From NCBI GenBank assembly GCA_035541995.1, contig DATKMG010000599.1:1-33112 (forward strand): 33,112 bases of DNA, read 5' to 3'. The translations under genes and the position numbers were made by a program. The DNA is from DATKMG01 sp035541995 (GTDB lineage: Bacteria > Acidobacteriota > Terriglobia > Versatilivoradales > Versatilivoraceae). Of the stretch, positions 15,368 to 24,169 are shown piece by piece (positions within the stretch are counted from its first letter, which is position 1; every line of letters begins with the position of its first letter). The notes under the pieces are model-generated. The model saw only the letters and a list, made by a program, of their open reading frames with translations. It made no database searches and had not been told where the DNA came from.

Positions 15368-17842
15368 TCATGTCTGGCTCTTACCCAGGAAACGGATTCG
15401 AATTACAAACTTGCGGGGATCGTTTCCGTAAAAGTGCAGAAAGTCTGGGGAATCGACATTGCTGTTGACCAAGGAGTAGTTCGCATGGTCTGTAATGTTG
15501 TCAGCCCCCAGTCGAATAGCCCAGTCTCGGCCCACCAACGCGAACTTCCGCTCATAGTGCAGATTAAGGCTGAAGAAGCGCGGCAGCCGGTTGGTGTCTA
15601 GAGGGCCAACCTGCTGGCCTTCGGAATCGTTTAAGGTGAATGGGAACCCGTCCCTCCATTCCAGGTAATACTGTAACCAGTTGTTCTTGGTGACAGGAAA
15701 AAAGAACCAGCTCACGAGTCTGTTTGGCACATCCCAGGGAGGAGGCCCCTCTCTAGAGGTGTACGTCAAAGTGTCATCAATGCTGACCTCCACAGCCGCA
15801 TTAGACTTGGCCCGGGAGCGTGTATAGCTGGCAGACCACTCTGAGTTTCGTCTGAAGCGTTTAGAGAGTGAAAATTCGACAGCGTCATAGAGTTCTGTTC
15901 TTGAGTTCTGCAAGGAATAGACCTGTGTGGGCACGCCGGGATTTGCGCTTGAATGGCCGGGTTGAATCTGTGGCTGATAGGTGTAACCGCTGTGACCCCG
16001 TTTCCTGAGGTAGTTGATCTGGAGCCGATAGTCAGTCAGTATCGACTGTTCGACACCGAAGCTGAGACTACGGATCTTCGGAATTGTCAGGAGTCGTGGA
16101 AGAATCTCATATTGCGTGACCGTGGGGATTCCAACGGGAGTCGTGCCGTCGGCTCCGAACAATTCTGTCAACGAATACTGGTCCAGATTACGGGTGAACA
16201 GATGGAGATTGGTCGCGGATGGAATCAAACCAAACCCCGCTGATAGCTTGGTATTCTTCAGTCTTGGGGGCAGGAAGGAAAAGCTGAAGCGCGGTGTTAC
16301 ATCGTTGTCGGCCAGGATCTGGTCTCGATCCCAGCGAATGCCGGCTTCCACCAGCAACCAGGAACGAACAGTCCACCGATCCTGAAAATACGCGGCCGAT
16401 TCTAGGTTCGACTTCGTGAATTCGCCGTTTCCTCCAAAGGTGACCCGCTTGGAAACGGTCCCGTCCAGGCGGATGTACTCGTAACCCGTCCGCATGACGT
16501 CCTGGTCGTAGCCTGAATAATTGAAATCCAGACCGGTCTTGATTTGATGGGTCCCCCAGCCGCTCACGGGAGGGAGGAAGATATTCACCAGCCCCTGGTG
16601 CCGGCTGCCCTTCAGCGTGGAATCGATGAAATTGTTTCCATCCCTTCCGTTCGGAGTAATCTGGTAGAGCTCATGCCCTTGAGGCACACCGCGATTAAAC
16701 GAGTGATATGAGGAGGCTCCAAGCTCGATCAGGGTCTTGGAGGAAAGATAGATTTGGTCCTTAATATTGAAGAAATACCGCCGTGCTCGCTTGTCCAGTG
16801 TCGTTTCCACCGGATCCAGCGGTGACAAGCCGGTCTTAGGGGCATTGAGGTAATTGTACAGGAAGTCGCCAGTCAGGATATTTGAAGGGCTCAGATTTGC
16901 CTGGACCCGTACCAGGTTGCTTAAAATCCAAGTCAAGGTTCGGTCCTGGCCAGGGGGCAATTCAGGAATTATGTTTTGCCGATAGTTGAAGTCAAGACCA
17001 TTGTAAAACCAGACTCGGTCCTTCTTGAGAGGTCCCGAAAAGTTGAACCGTGGACGCCAGCTGGTCAGTCGGAGGCCGTTCGAATACTCAAATCCCGGGA
17101 CGAAGTTGGTCACCGTGGGGTGAAAGCGGTTGCTGCCCAATGGGCTATTTATCGCCATTGTACCCCCCGTTCCCTTTCCAAACTCCACGGAATAACGGCC
17201 TGAAAAGAGTTCCAGAGATTTAACGGCTTCAACGCTGAGCGTGGCCTCCAGTTGCCCGGTCACCGGATCGGCCAGGTTGAATCCATCCAGAAGCCAGTTG
17301 GTCTGTTCCGCTGAACTCCCATTAAAGTGAAGGCCGCCGGAAGAATCCTGCACAACCCCTGGCATCACTGACATCATGTTGCTCAGGTAATAAGAACGAG
17401 CGGCGGGAATCGACAGTATGTCGTCGTCACTCAGGTCATAGGAGGAGGCAATTTGCTCAATCTCGATGTTCTTTTCGGGGTAAACGTCGATCGAGTAACT
17501 GTTGTCTTCTATAGGGATGAGATCAATAGTAATGACATTGACACCCGCCACCAGGTCGACCGGTCGTCGCTTGAGCTCATAGAATCCCGCGATATTGACA
17601 CTCAAATAATAGCGGCCAGCCTGGCTGAGGTTCAGGGTGAATGATCCTTCGCCGTCTGAAATAAGCTCTTTGGACGAACCGGGGAGTTCTGATTCCACTG
17701 TCACTTTGGCCGTCACAACTGGGTTCCTCGACGAATCCAGCAATTTGCCGTTGACGACTACCTGGGCAAGGAGAAGTCCAGGAGCCCCCAGGCAGACTGA
17801 GAGCAGCCCGATAGCACACAAACCGAAATTTGTCCTCTTCAT
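15368..17842 (-). CDS. TonB-dependent receptor with N-terminal carboxypeptidase-regulatory-like domain (Oar-like type)
   Basis: The protein has 824 residues. A signal peptide (about 1-26, ending 'LLLAQ') is followed by a CarboxypepD_reg-like beta domain (about 28-112: 'VVVNGKLLDSSRNPVVTAKV', 'GEGSFTLNLSQAGRYYLSVNIAGF'), a plug-like region (about 140-240, with 'FNGSSAEQTNWLLDGFNLADPVTG') and an outer-membrane barrel to the C-terminus. Such receptors move large or complexed substrates through the outer membrane using TonB; the substrate is unknown. The C-terminus 'IRFLGKSQT' lacks the usual terminal aromatic residue, but 'FVIRIRF' five residues earlier can act as the last strand. GAGG precedes the ATG at good distance. 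It is divergent from the glycoside-hydrolase-like gene with 61 bases between starts. Confidence 0.88.
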   Translation of the reverse strand: MKRTNFGLCAIGLLSVCLGAPGLLLAQVVVNGKLLDSSRNPVVTAKVTVESELPGSSKELISDGEGSFTLNLSQAGRYYLSVNIAGFYELKRRPVDLVAGVNVITIDLIPIEDNSYSIDVYPEKNIEIEQIASSYDLSDDDILSIPAARSYYLSNMMSVMPGVVQDSSGGLHFNGSSAEQTNWLLDGFNLADPVTGQLEATLSVEAVKSLELFSGRYSVEFGKGTGGTMAINSPLGSNRFHPTVTNFVPGFEYSNGLRLTSWRPRFNFSGPLKKDRVWFYNGLDFNYRQNIIPELPPGQDRTLTWILSNLVRVQANLSPSNILTGDFLYNYLNAPKTGLSPLDPVETTLDKRARRYFFNIKDQIYLSSKTLIELGASSYHSFNRGVPQGHELYQITPNGRDGNNFIDSTLKGSRHQGLVNIFLPPVSGWGTHQIKTGLDFNYSGYDQDVMRTGYEYIRLDGTVSKRVTFGGNGEFTKSNLESAAYFQDRWTVRSWLLVEAGIRWDRDQILADNDVTPRFSFSFLPPRLKNTKLSAGFGLIPSATNLHLFTRNLDQYSLTELFGADGTTPVGIPTVTQYEILPRLLTIPKIRSLSFGVEQSILTDYRLQINYLRKRGHSGYTYQPQIQPGHSSANPGVPTQVYSLQNSRTELYDAVEFSLSKRFRRNSEWSASYTRSRAKSNAAVEVSIDDTLTYTSREGPPPWDVPNRLVSWFFFPVTKNNWLQYYLEWRDGFPFTLNDSEGQQVGPLDTNRLPRFFSLNLHYERKFALVGRDWAIRLGADNITDHANYSLVNSNVDSPDFLHFYGNDPRKFVIRIRFLGKSQT

Positions 17843-17903
17843 GATCCTCGCCCACTCAGTCGGGATTAATTCTGAACCGGGCAGTGGGAAAGGTCAACAA
17901 CCG

Positions 17904-19583
17904 ATGAATGCAAATACCAAGCCAACCAAAATGGTCTATCATGTAAGCGTCATGCATCAGATGATCAATGGATTGAGACTCTCTCGGCTGGCACACGCCG
18001 GAGTGAACGGCGTTTGGCTTCAGGCTGTGCTTTATAAGCTGGCCCCATTTCCCTGGGAACCAGAGCTAAGCGCCCGACGTCTGGAACGTCTGCGAAACCT
18101 TGAGTCCCTGGTGGCTCGAGCGGCTGAGCACGGCATCCAGGTATTCCTTTATCTGAATGAGCCGCGAGCCAAGCCTATGCGGTTTTTTGAGAAGTACCCG
18201 GACATGAAAGGGGTTGTCGAAAGTGACCATGCTGCACTCTGTACCAGCCACCCGGAAGTGCAGGAGTATCTGGTCGATTCAGTCGCCTCCGTTAGCCAGG
18301 CAGTCTCCCGCTTGGGTGGATTCTTCACCATTACTGCGTCCGAAAATCTGACAAACTGCTGGTCACACGAGGCTGGAGCCAATTGCCCACGTTGCTGCAA
18401 GCGCACGGCAGCGGATGTGATCGCCGAAGTCAATCGCCTGTTCTCGGCCGGAATCCAGAAGGCCGGCAGCCGCGCCCGGCTTCTCGCCTGGGATTGGGGC
18501 TGGCAAGACCAGTGGGCAGAAGACATCATTGGGCAATTGCCCCCCGAAGTTTCATTGATGAGTGTGAGCGAATGGAGTCTGCCGATCAAACGGGGTGGCA
18601 TCAAGAGCACAGTGGGAGAATATTCCATTTCCGCCGTCGGCCCGGGTCCGCGCGCACTTCAGAACTGGGAATTGGCCCGTCAGCGCGGATTAAGAACCAT
18701 CGCCAAAGTTCAGGCCGGCAATACGTGGGAACTTTCGGCAGTCCCCTGGATCCCGGCAGTCGGCAATGTCGCCCGCCATGCCGTCAACCTGGGGAACAGC
18801 CAGGTGGATGGTTTGATGCTAGGCTGGACCCTGGGCGGATATCCCTCGCCCAACCTCGAAGTTGTGTCGAAAGCCTTTTCCAGCCGCTCGGCTAACCAGG
18901 CCATGTTGGATGTAGCGGATCAACGATTTGGCTGGAAACTCGCGCCCATGGTTGTGACGGCCTGGCGCGAATTTAGTGAGGCTTTTGGCGAATTCCCATT
19001 TCACATCGATGTGGTTTACATGGCTCCTCTGCAACTTGGACCCTCAAATCCACTGTGGGCTGACCCGACGGATTATCATGCCACAATGACGGGTTTTCCT
19101 TACGATGACCTTGATGCATGGCGAGGAGTCTACCCACCTGAAGTATTCATCCGCCAGTTGGAGAAAGTGGCAGATGGATTCGACCTGGCACTTCTCAAAT
19201 TGCGAAAAGCCGCGGCCCCACTGGGAATGGGATCGTCGAAGAAGGAGGATCTGAATTTCAAAGAAGAGTGTCGGATGGCTGAAGCTTCCGGCATTCACTT
19301 CCGAAGTGTGGCCAACCAGGCGCGCTTTGTCTCAGCTCGGAATGCCTTGCTTTCCTCAAAAAGATCTGAAGAAATTAAACGGCACGTCGACACACTGGAG
19401 CAAGTATTGAATAGTGAAATCGCGCTCGCCCGGCGGCTGCACCAATTACAGTCACACGACTCTCGCCTGGGGTTTGAAGCCACAAACCACTACTTCTATG
19501 TTCCCTGTGACCTTGCCGAAAAGGTATTGAACTGTCGTGACTTGTTAGATCGCTGGTTGCCAGCCTTCCGATCTCCCGGGTGA
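17904..19583 (+). CDS. Glycoside-hydrolase-like TIM-barrel protein, uncharacterised
   Basis: The protein has 559 residues with no signal peptide, so it is probably cytoplasmic. The first 150 residues look like the start of a (beta/alpha)8 barrel: 'GVNGVWLQAVLYKLAPFPWEP', 'HGIQVFLYLNEPRA', 'GGFFTITASENLTNCWSH'. Other notable stretches are 'LLAWDWGWQDQW', 'SVSEWSLP', 'AKVQAGNTWELSAVPW', 'LMLGWTLGGYPSPNLE' and 'PYDDLDAWRG'. The acidic and aromatic residues at strand ends are what a glycoside hydrolase would have, but I cannot assign a family. Cysteines in 'CWSHEAGANCPRCC' may bind metal. The reading frame is open upstream to 17637, opposite the receptor gene; the ATG at 17904 with AAGGT upstream is preferred. 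The barrel begins abruptly, so an N-terminal part found in relatives may be missing. Confidence 0.7.
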   Translation: MNANTKPTKMVYHVSVMHQMINGLRLSRLAHAGVNGVWLQAVLYKLAPFPWEPELSARRLERLRNLESLVARAAEHGIQVFLYLNEPRAKPMRFFEKYPDMKGVVESDHAALCTSHPEVQEYLVDSVASVSQAVSRLGGFFTITASENLTNCWSHEAGANCPRCCKRTAADVIAEVNRLFSAGIQKAGSRARLLAWDWGWQDQWAEDIIGQLPPEVSLMSVSEWSLPIKRGGIKSTVGEYSISAVGPGPRALQNWELARQRGLRTIAKVQAGNTWELSAVPWIPAVGNVARHAVNLGNSQVDGLMLGWTLGGYPSPNLEVVSKAFSSRSANQAMLDVADQRFGWKLAPMVVTAWREFSEAFGEFPFHIDVVYMAPLQLGPSNPLWADPTDYHATMTGFPYDDLDAWRGVYPPEVFIRQLEKVADGFDLALLKLRKAAAPLGMGSSKKEDLNFKEECRMAEASGIHFRSVANQARFVSARNALLSSKRSEEIKRHVDTLEQVLNSEIALARRLHQLQSHDSRLGFEATNHYFYVPCDLAEKVLNCRDLLDRWLPAFRSPG

Positions 19584-19667
19584 AAAAGGAAGAGCTAGGT
19601 CGCAGTCTTGCCCAAGGCAGGACTTGACGCGCGAATATCTGGCGCCACAGGCAACCGCTGCATAACA

Positions 19668-19696
19668 TTGTCTGATTCGCAAGCTGCCGTTATAAT
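19668..19696 (+). promoter_or_regulatory. Sigma70-type promoter for the DUF2911 gene
   Basis: TTGTCT (19668-19673) and a perfect TATAAT (19691-19696) are separated by 17 bases, the optimal spacing. The predicted transcript would start about 55 bases before the gene's ATG at 19760. Confidence 0.65.
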
Positions 19697-19759
19697 TGGG
19701 CCTTCGACTGGCGCCGCTTCCCAAATCGAATCAAAACCTTAAAAAAGGAGATTAACTAC

Positions 19760-20242
19760 ATGAAGAAGCTGTTCTTTGGAGTTCTCTTGTTAGTGGTCTT
19801 GTGCTCTGTCCTTCCATCCTCACTCCAGGCACAAGACCGGGGTGAAGCCACCCTGACCCTGGGCACAGGCAAGGTGTCAGTGGATTATGGACGTCCATCC
19901 CTTCAGGGGCGGGACATTTACAGCCTGATCAAGCCTGGGGATGAATGGCGGATGGGCTCCAATGCTCCGACCACTCTAACCACAGACATCGACCTGAAAT
20001 TCGGTGACAAGATGGTGAAGAAAGGCAAGTATGTTCTCCGCGCCAAACTCGTGGAGAAGGGAAAATGGGTTTTGCTGATCAAGCAGGATGACACGGTCGT
20101 TGCCGAAGTACCTCTAGTATATTCACAATCCTCGTCGCCCGAAGAACAGGTCACAATCAAGCTTGAAAAGCAAGGGGATGGGGGAAAGTTCCTCCTGCAG
20201 TGGGGAACGTTTACTGCCTCTACTAATTTCAAGAAGGCTTAA
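19760..20242 (+). CDS. Secreted DUF2911 protein
   Basis: The protein has 160 residues. A clear signal peptide (about 1-24, cleavage near 'LQAQ') leads into a single DUF2911 domain: 'VSVDYGRPSLQGRDI' at about 38-52, 'GDEWRMGSNAPTTLTTDIDLKFG' at about 60-82, then 'KKGKYVLRAK'. The family is common in Acidobacteriota and Bacteroidota, is exported, and has no established function. AGGAG lies nine bases before the ATG, and a strong promoter lies just upstream. The gene stands alone: its plus-strand neighbour ends 176 bases before it and a hairpin follows 17 bases after its stop. Confidence 0.92.
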   Translation: MKKLFFGVLLLVVLCSVLPSSLQAQDRGEATLTLGTGKVSVDYGRPSLQGRDIYSLIKPGDEWRMGSNAPTTLTTDIDLKFGDKMVKKGKYVLRAKLVEKGKWVLLIKQDDTVVAEVPLVYSQSSSPEEQVTIKLEKQGDGGKFLLQWGTFTASTNFKKA

Positions 20243-20655
20243 GGACCGTGCAAAACGGGGAGTGCCGCGACCTGTAGAACCCCGGCGGTAGCGGCACTCT
20301 GCTGCAGCACAGACGACAGTGTCCCTTCCCGAATCTCGATCTGCTTCCTCGCTGTAGCTTGGCATTTAACGAGTTGACGACAACTGATTGACTGTTCAGT
20401 TCATGACCGGGGGGTTATGTATGGAAGTATTTGTGTTTCGGGGCCGGTCTATTGATTTGTCTTACTTTGTTTTCCGGGTGGGTTTTTCGCAAATGAAGAA
20501 GGCGGCCTATGCCCTATAGTCGGTCTTGGTACGGCCTCCCCAAGAGAATTGTCTCGCAGCCTTTCAGCAAGCAATATCGGATTCTTTCTGCGCTGTTAGA
20601 CCGACATTCAGCTTGTGATCGCACCCTCTGCGTAGGTACGGCCCTCCCACTAAAT
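20243..20655. other. Intergenic region with a hairpin at 20260-20299; nothing else recognised
   Basis: A 9-bp perfect stem (20260-20268 with 20291-20299) encloses a 22-base GC-rich loop. It sits just after the DUF2911 stop and could end transcription, but no T-run follows, so it may instead be a dispersed repeat. The rest, to 20655, contains no gene or regulatory motif that I can support. Confidence 0.5.
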
Positions 20656-21069
20656 TCATGCTGCCCTGTGGCGATTGATGGCCCCGTTCACAATCCAAGC
20701 TAAATCCGGTCCGTAGAGCGGCATAGGTAACATATCATAAGCGCCACGTTGAATCGATTCCATCCAGAATTGCATGTCGTTTGACAAGAATACGACACTG
20801 ACCTCAGGCCGAGTTTTTTTGATGGTCTCTAACAAGGAAAAAGCCATTTCTGTGTCCGATGCGTCAATCACAACAACAGAAAAAGCTGCCAGATGTCTGA
20901 GAATTCGGGCCCACTCTTGATGAGGATCGACGAAGGTGATCTCGCTCCCTATTGCATCGAGTGCCTGTCGGATGGCCTGCTGACTGTGGGAATCGGTGTT
21001 GACAACCAGGACTCTATCGCGGTGGGGACGAGAGGCAGCCGTGGCTGCTGAAACTCCAGCCGTGTTCAT
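20656..21069 (-). CDS. Stand-alone receiver-like protein, degenerate
   Basis: The protein has 137 residues and the fold pattern of a response-regulator receiver: 'RVLVVNTD' (strand 1), 'FSVVVIDAS' (strand 3, D69 at the phosphorylation position), 'VSVVFLSND' (strand 4, S96) and 'GAYDMLPMPL' (strand 5). Two hallmarks have changed: the acidic pair after strand 1 reads N24-T25-D26, and the invariant lysine before the last proline is M116. It may therefore work without phosphorylation or be an atypical receiver. No output domain is attached. The ATG at 21069 has GGAGG six bases upstream and is preferred to the one 27 bases earlier. No histidine kinase gene is nearby. Confidence 0.75.
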   Translation of the reverse strand: MNTAGVSAATAASRPHRDRVLVVNTDSHSQQAIRQALDAIGSEITFVDPHQEWARILRHLAAFSVVVIDASDTEMAFSLLETIKKTRPEVSVVFLSNDMQFWMESIQRGAYDMLPMPLYGPDLAWIVNGAINRHRAA

Positions 21070-21302
21070 GGCAACCTCCAAGGAAAAAGCGTACAACTCT
21101 AAGCATTCGGCTTCTTGATAAATGTAACAGGGTTCAATTTACATCGATAAATTTTCTCTTTCAAGGAAAAAAAATTCCCATGTTGAATTCATTTGATATT
21201 TTCATCATGTAAGAAACTCGAGAGAAATCAGTGGCAAAACCGATTACTGGAAAGAGGTTATTAGAATCCATGCTTGACAACATGGTGAGCTGAGAACTAG
21301 GT

Positions 21303-21396
21303 CTAGTTTCTGTCGCGAAACTCGGCAAAAAGGCTTCCCTCCTTGGGTAAGGAGGGGAGTTTTCACGCAATCCTGCGGTTTCGCGACAGAAACTAG
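21303..21396. repeat. 94-base MITE-like element with 19-bp perfect terminal inverted repeats
   Basis: The arms 21303-21321 and 21378-21396 are exact reverse complements (outer end CTAGTTTCTG). Inside lies a second perfect hairpin, CCCTCCTT-GGGT-AAGGAGGG at about 21337-21356. No open frame is present. No clear target-site duplication could be read at the edges. The remainder of the 378-base gap (21070-21447) shows nothing recognisable except AT-rich sequence. Confidence 0.7.
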
Positions 21397-21447
21397 CTAG
21401 TCTAAGGTTAATGCACCCTCAGGTTTTCTAATTCAGGGAGGAAGGTC

Positions 21448-24108
21448 TCAGAAAGCGATACCCAACCCCGCCCGGTACGAGCGTGGTGCAACGAAATGGG
21501 TCCCGGAGCAGGTCGACAGGAAATTGAACAGCGCCTCCTTGTTGGCAACGTTTAGAACCTCAAACCGCAATGTCCAACGCACGCGTTCGGTGTGGAACAG
21601 GTTGTCGGTCCCGACACCGATGTTGAACAGGTGCCGCGGATTGACACGTGCAGGATTCAGGTCGTCGTTTGCCGTGCCTGGCGCCGGGATTTTGACCAGT
21701 CTTGTTCCCCAGTCCGGAGAATTGCAGGTCGTGATCGGGCTCCAGGGTGTCGCAACCTGATCGCCACAATAGAACCCAATCTGCGCTTGTTGGTCGGCGG
21801 TCAACCCCAGCACGCTAGCGAGATCCGGAACTGCGCCCGACACGATGCCGCTGTCGTAGCGCCAGGTAAACGCCGCCCACGGCCCATTTTTTGGCAACTG
21901 ATACTGAACGTAAGTCGTGCTCTGAAGTGCCTGGTCGTGGTCGATCCGCACAACACTGCGGTCCACCGGACTGCCGAAGATCAAACCGCCATTCTCCGGG
22001 CCAAACACCCGGGCTCGCGTATGCCCCAGCGTGGTGTAGGCGGACAGGCCCTTGTATTGACGAAGGGATAACCGCGAAGAGAAGCCGTCCATCTTGGAAT
22101 GATCCCACTCGATCGGAAAGAAGATGGCAGTGGTAAAGAGATTGTCCAGGTCGAAGGCGTTACGAGTGTACTTCCAGAAGTAATCCGCGTCCAGCACCAG
22201 ATGCGACCCCAGAGCCTGTTCCAGTCCGGCGTTGTACATGTTGCGAATTCCTGGTTGAAGCGGCACGCTGGCGTAGCCGCCGAAAACATTCTCCGCCAAG
22301 CCGCCGGCGCCGGTGGCACTCGAAAGCACCAGGTTCTCGTTTAATGGGGTCTCGTAGGTGTGCGAATAAGCCACCCGCAATACGGTCCCTGCGGGAGCAA
22401 TGTGATAAGACACAGCCATCCGAGGCTGCAGTTGCGTGCCGTGGCTGATACCGTCATAGCGGTCGAATCGTAACCCGGCATTCAGTGTCCAGTTGCCCAG
22501 ACTAATGGTATCCTGCGCGTAAAACGCCTGCTCTTTGATATCCGCGTGGCCATAATAGTTAAATAAAGATCCCCCGCGCGTCAGGTCGTACGGCACGAGG
22601 CCGGGCAAAAGGTTTGGGTTTGCCTGATATCCCGCGCCTTCGCACATGCCCGGGGTGGTCAGCGTCGGATCGGTCACAGGGTTTCCAGCAGCATCCAGGC
22701 AAACGGGGTTGAACGTCGGGTCGGTCAGTCCAAGGTCGAAGCGCTCCGTCAGCACGGTGTGAGTAATCTGTGCGCCGATCTTGACGTTGTGTCGCCGCCC
22801 ATGAACATAACTGAAATCCGCCTTCACACCAAAGTTGGTCAGCCTCCTGTCCTGCGCCATTGTTGCGGGTTGGTCAGCCATTCGATTTTGGGTCGGGTAG
22901 TAATTGACCTGGTCCTGACGCACGAAGGCGTTCACAGTCAAGAGGGAATTAGGCCCAAACACACGAACCCAGCCAGGGGCGATGTTGTAGGATCGCACCA
23001 TTTGTCGCTGATCCTGCCCGGAGTCCACCTGAGGATAGGTGTTAGGAATCTGAAACCAGTTTCTCGCCGCCATGATGTTGAGATGAAACATATTCGAGGA
23101 GTTCGGCCCGTAATCGGATCGGGAAAAGATGTTCTCATCGTTGCCGATATCGTGAAAGGGCCTGTATTCGGGGGTGTCGAGGAAACGGCCCGAGCGGGAC
23201 ATATTCTCCGCGAAGAACTGCCCCCATTGTTTACCACCGAAACCCAGGTCGGCTTTCTGATTGATGGTCCCGAAAGAGCCGTACTCGCCAGAAAAACTGC
23301 CGTGCGGCTTCTGTCCAAGCCCCGAGCGGGTTACCGTAGTAACGACCAGCGAGGTCTTATCGCCGTACTCGGCAGGGGTTCCTCCATAAACCGCTTCCAC
23401 GGACTGAATCGCGTTCAGCGGAATCTGCGTCGAGAAGAGGTTGCCTTGCTGGTCTGTGATCGGTTGGTTGTCGACGGACAGACTCATTTGGGCGTGATCG
23501 CCAAGCGAGTGGAAGAAGCCATCCGAATCCGCCACCACGGCGGGAGAAGAAAGCGTGATGATGTCACTGAGGCCAGATGCGATCGAAGTCGTCGGCATCT
23601 TTGAAAACAGCTTGTTATCGACATCGGAGTGCGCCGAGGGAGTGGTTTCGACCAGCGGCGCCTCTGCAGCCACCGTGACCACGGTGCGCTGCTCCTCGAT
23701 GGCCAGGCTGATTTCGAGGCTCACGGGCACGACGCTCCGGACCGTTAGGTCGCGGTGGTGTTCCTGGAAGCCGGCAGCATCGACTTCGAAGTGATAGACA
23801 TTCGGGGGGATGTTGGTGAACTGAAATTCACCGGAAACTGAGGTCATGGCCTCACGCCGATATAAGGTCAAATCGTTGGACAGGCTCACGCGTGCGTTGG
23901 CGATAGGGGCACCGCTTGGATCAGTGACCTTCCCACCGACAGTCCCGGCACTTCCAAGAGATTGGCCGAACGCGCAAGGCCCAAGGATGAACATTGAGGC
24001 AACAAGAGCAAGAACCGCCAGAGCGAGTCGTGGCAGCGCAGAACTGTGGACCTGCTTGTCACTCAAATTCGAAGCACAAAAATGAAAGTAAGTATGAAGC
24101 GAATTCAT
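21448..24108 (-). CDS. TonB-dependent receptor with carboxypeptidase-regulatory-like domain (metal-island copy 1)
   Basis: The protein has 886 residues. A long N-terminal signal region (about 1-48, hydrophobic core 'LALAVLALVASMFILG') precedes a CarboxypepD_reg-like domain (about 53-140: 'GTVGGKVTDPSGAPIANARVSL', 'GEFQFTNIPPNVYHFEVDAAGF'), a plug (about 145-275, with 'LGDHAQMSLSVDNQPITDQQG') and a barrel ending in phenylalanine, the usual outer-membrane assembly signal. The ATG at 24108 is preceded by AGGAG seven bases upstream; the longer open frame to 24324 runs into the preceding gene. It shares the plug motif and general layout with the receptor at 30066-32768. It follows a small His/Cys membrane protein on the same strand, which suggests a metal or metal-complex substrate. 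Confidence 0.88.
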   Translation of the reverse strand: MNSLHTYFHFCASNLSDKQVHSSALPRLALAVLALVASMFILGPCAFGQSLGSAGTVGGKVTDPSGAPIANARVSLSNDLTLYRREAMTSVSGEFQFTNIPPNVYHFEVDAAGFQEHHRDLTVRSVVPVSLEISLAIEEQRTVVTVAAEAPLVETTPSAHSDVDNKLFSKMPTTSIASGLSDIITLSSPAVVADSDGFFHSLGDHAQMSLSVDNQPITDQQGNLFSTQIPLNAIQSVEAVYGGTPAEYGDKTSLVVTTVTRSGLGQKPHGSFSGEYGSFGTINQKADLGFGGKQWGQFFAENMSRSGRFLDTPEYRPFHDIGNDENIFSRSDYGPNSSNMFHLNIMAARNWFQIPNTYPQVDSGQDQRQMVRSYNIAPGWVRVFGPNSLLTVNAFVRQDQVNYYPTQNRMADQPATMAQDRRLTNFGVKADFSYVHGRRHNVKIGAQITHTVLTERFDLGLTDPTFNPVCLDAAGNPVTDPTLTTPGMCEGAGYQANPNLLPGLVPYDLTRGGSLFNYYGHADIKEQAFYAQDTISLGNWTLNAGLRFDRYDGISHGTQLQPRMAVSYHIAPAGTVLRVAYSHTYETPLNENLVLSSATGAGGLAENVFGGYASVPLQPGIRNMYNAGLEQALGSHLVLDADYFWKYTRNAFDLDNLFTTAIFFPIEWDHSKMDGFSSRLSLRQYKGLSAYTTLGHTRARVFGPENGGLIFGSPVDRSVVRIDHDQALQSTTYVQYQLPKNGPWAAFTWRYDSGIVSGAVPDLASVLGLTADQQAQIGFYCGDQVATPWSPITTCNSPDWGTRLVKIPAPGTANDDLNPARVNPRHLFNIGVGTDNLFHTERVRWTLRFEVLNVANKEALFNFLSTCSGTHFVAPRSYRAGLGIAF

Positions 24109-24169
24109 CGCATTTCTCCTAAGCAATAGATTTCGGGTCGCGCAGCGCGACAAAGGGGATCTTGGGAGC

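Noticed and set aside
22759..23604. A 281-codon plus-strand frame opposite receptor copy 1
   Set aside because: It is a shadow of the receptor's reading frame; low-complexity, charged translation without family motifs.
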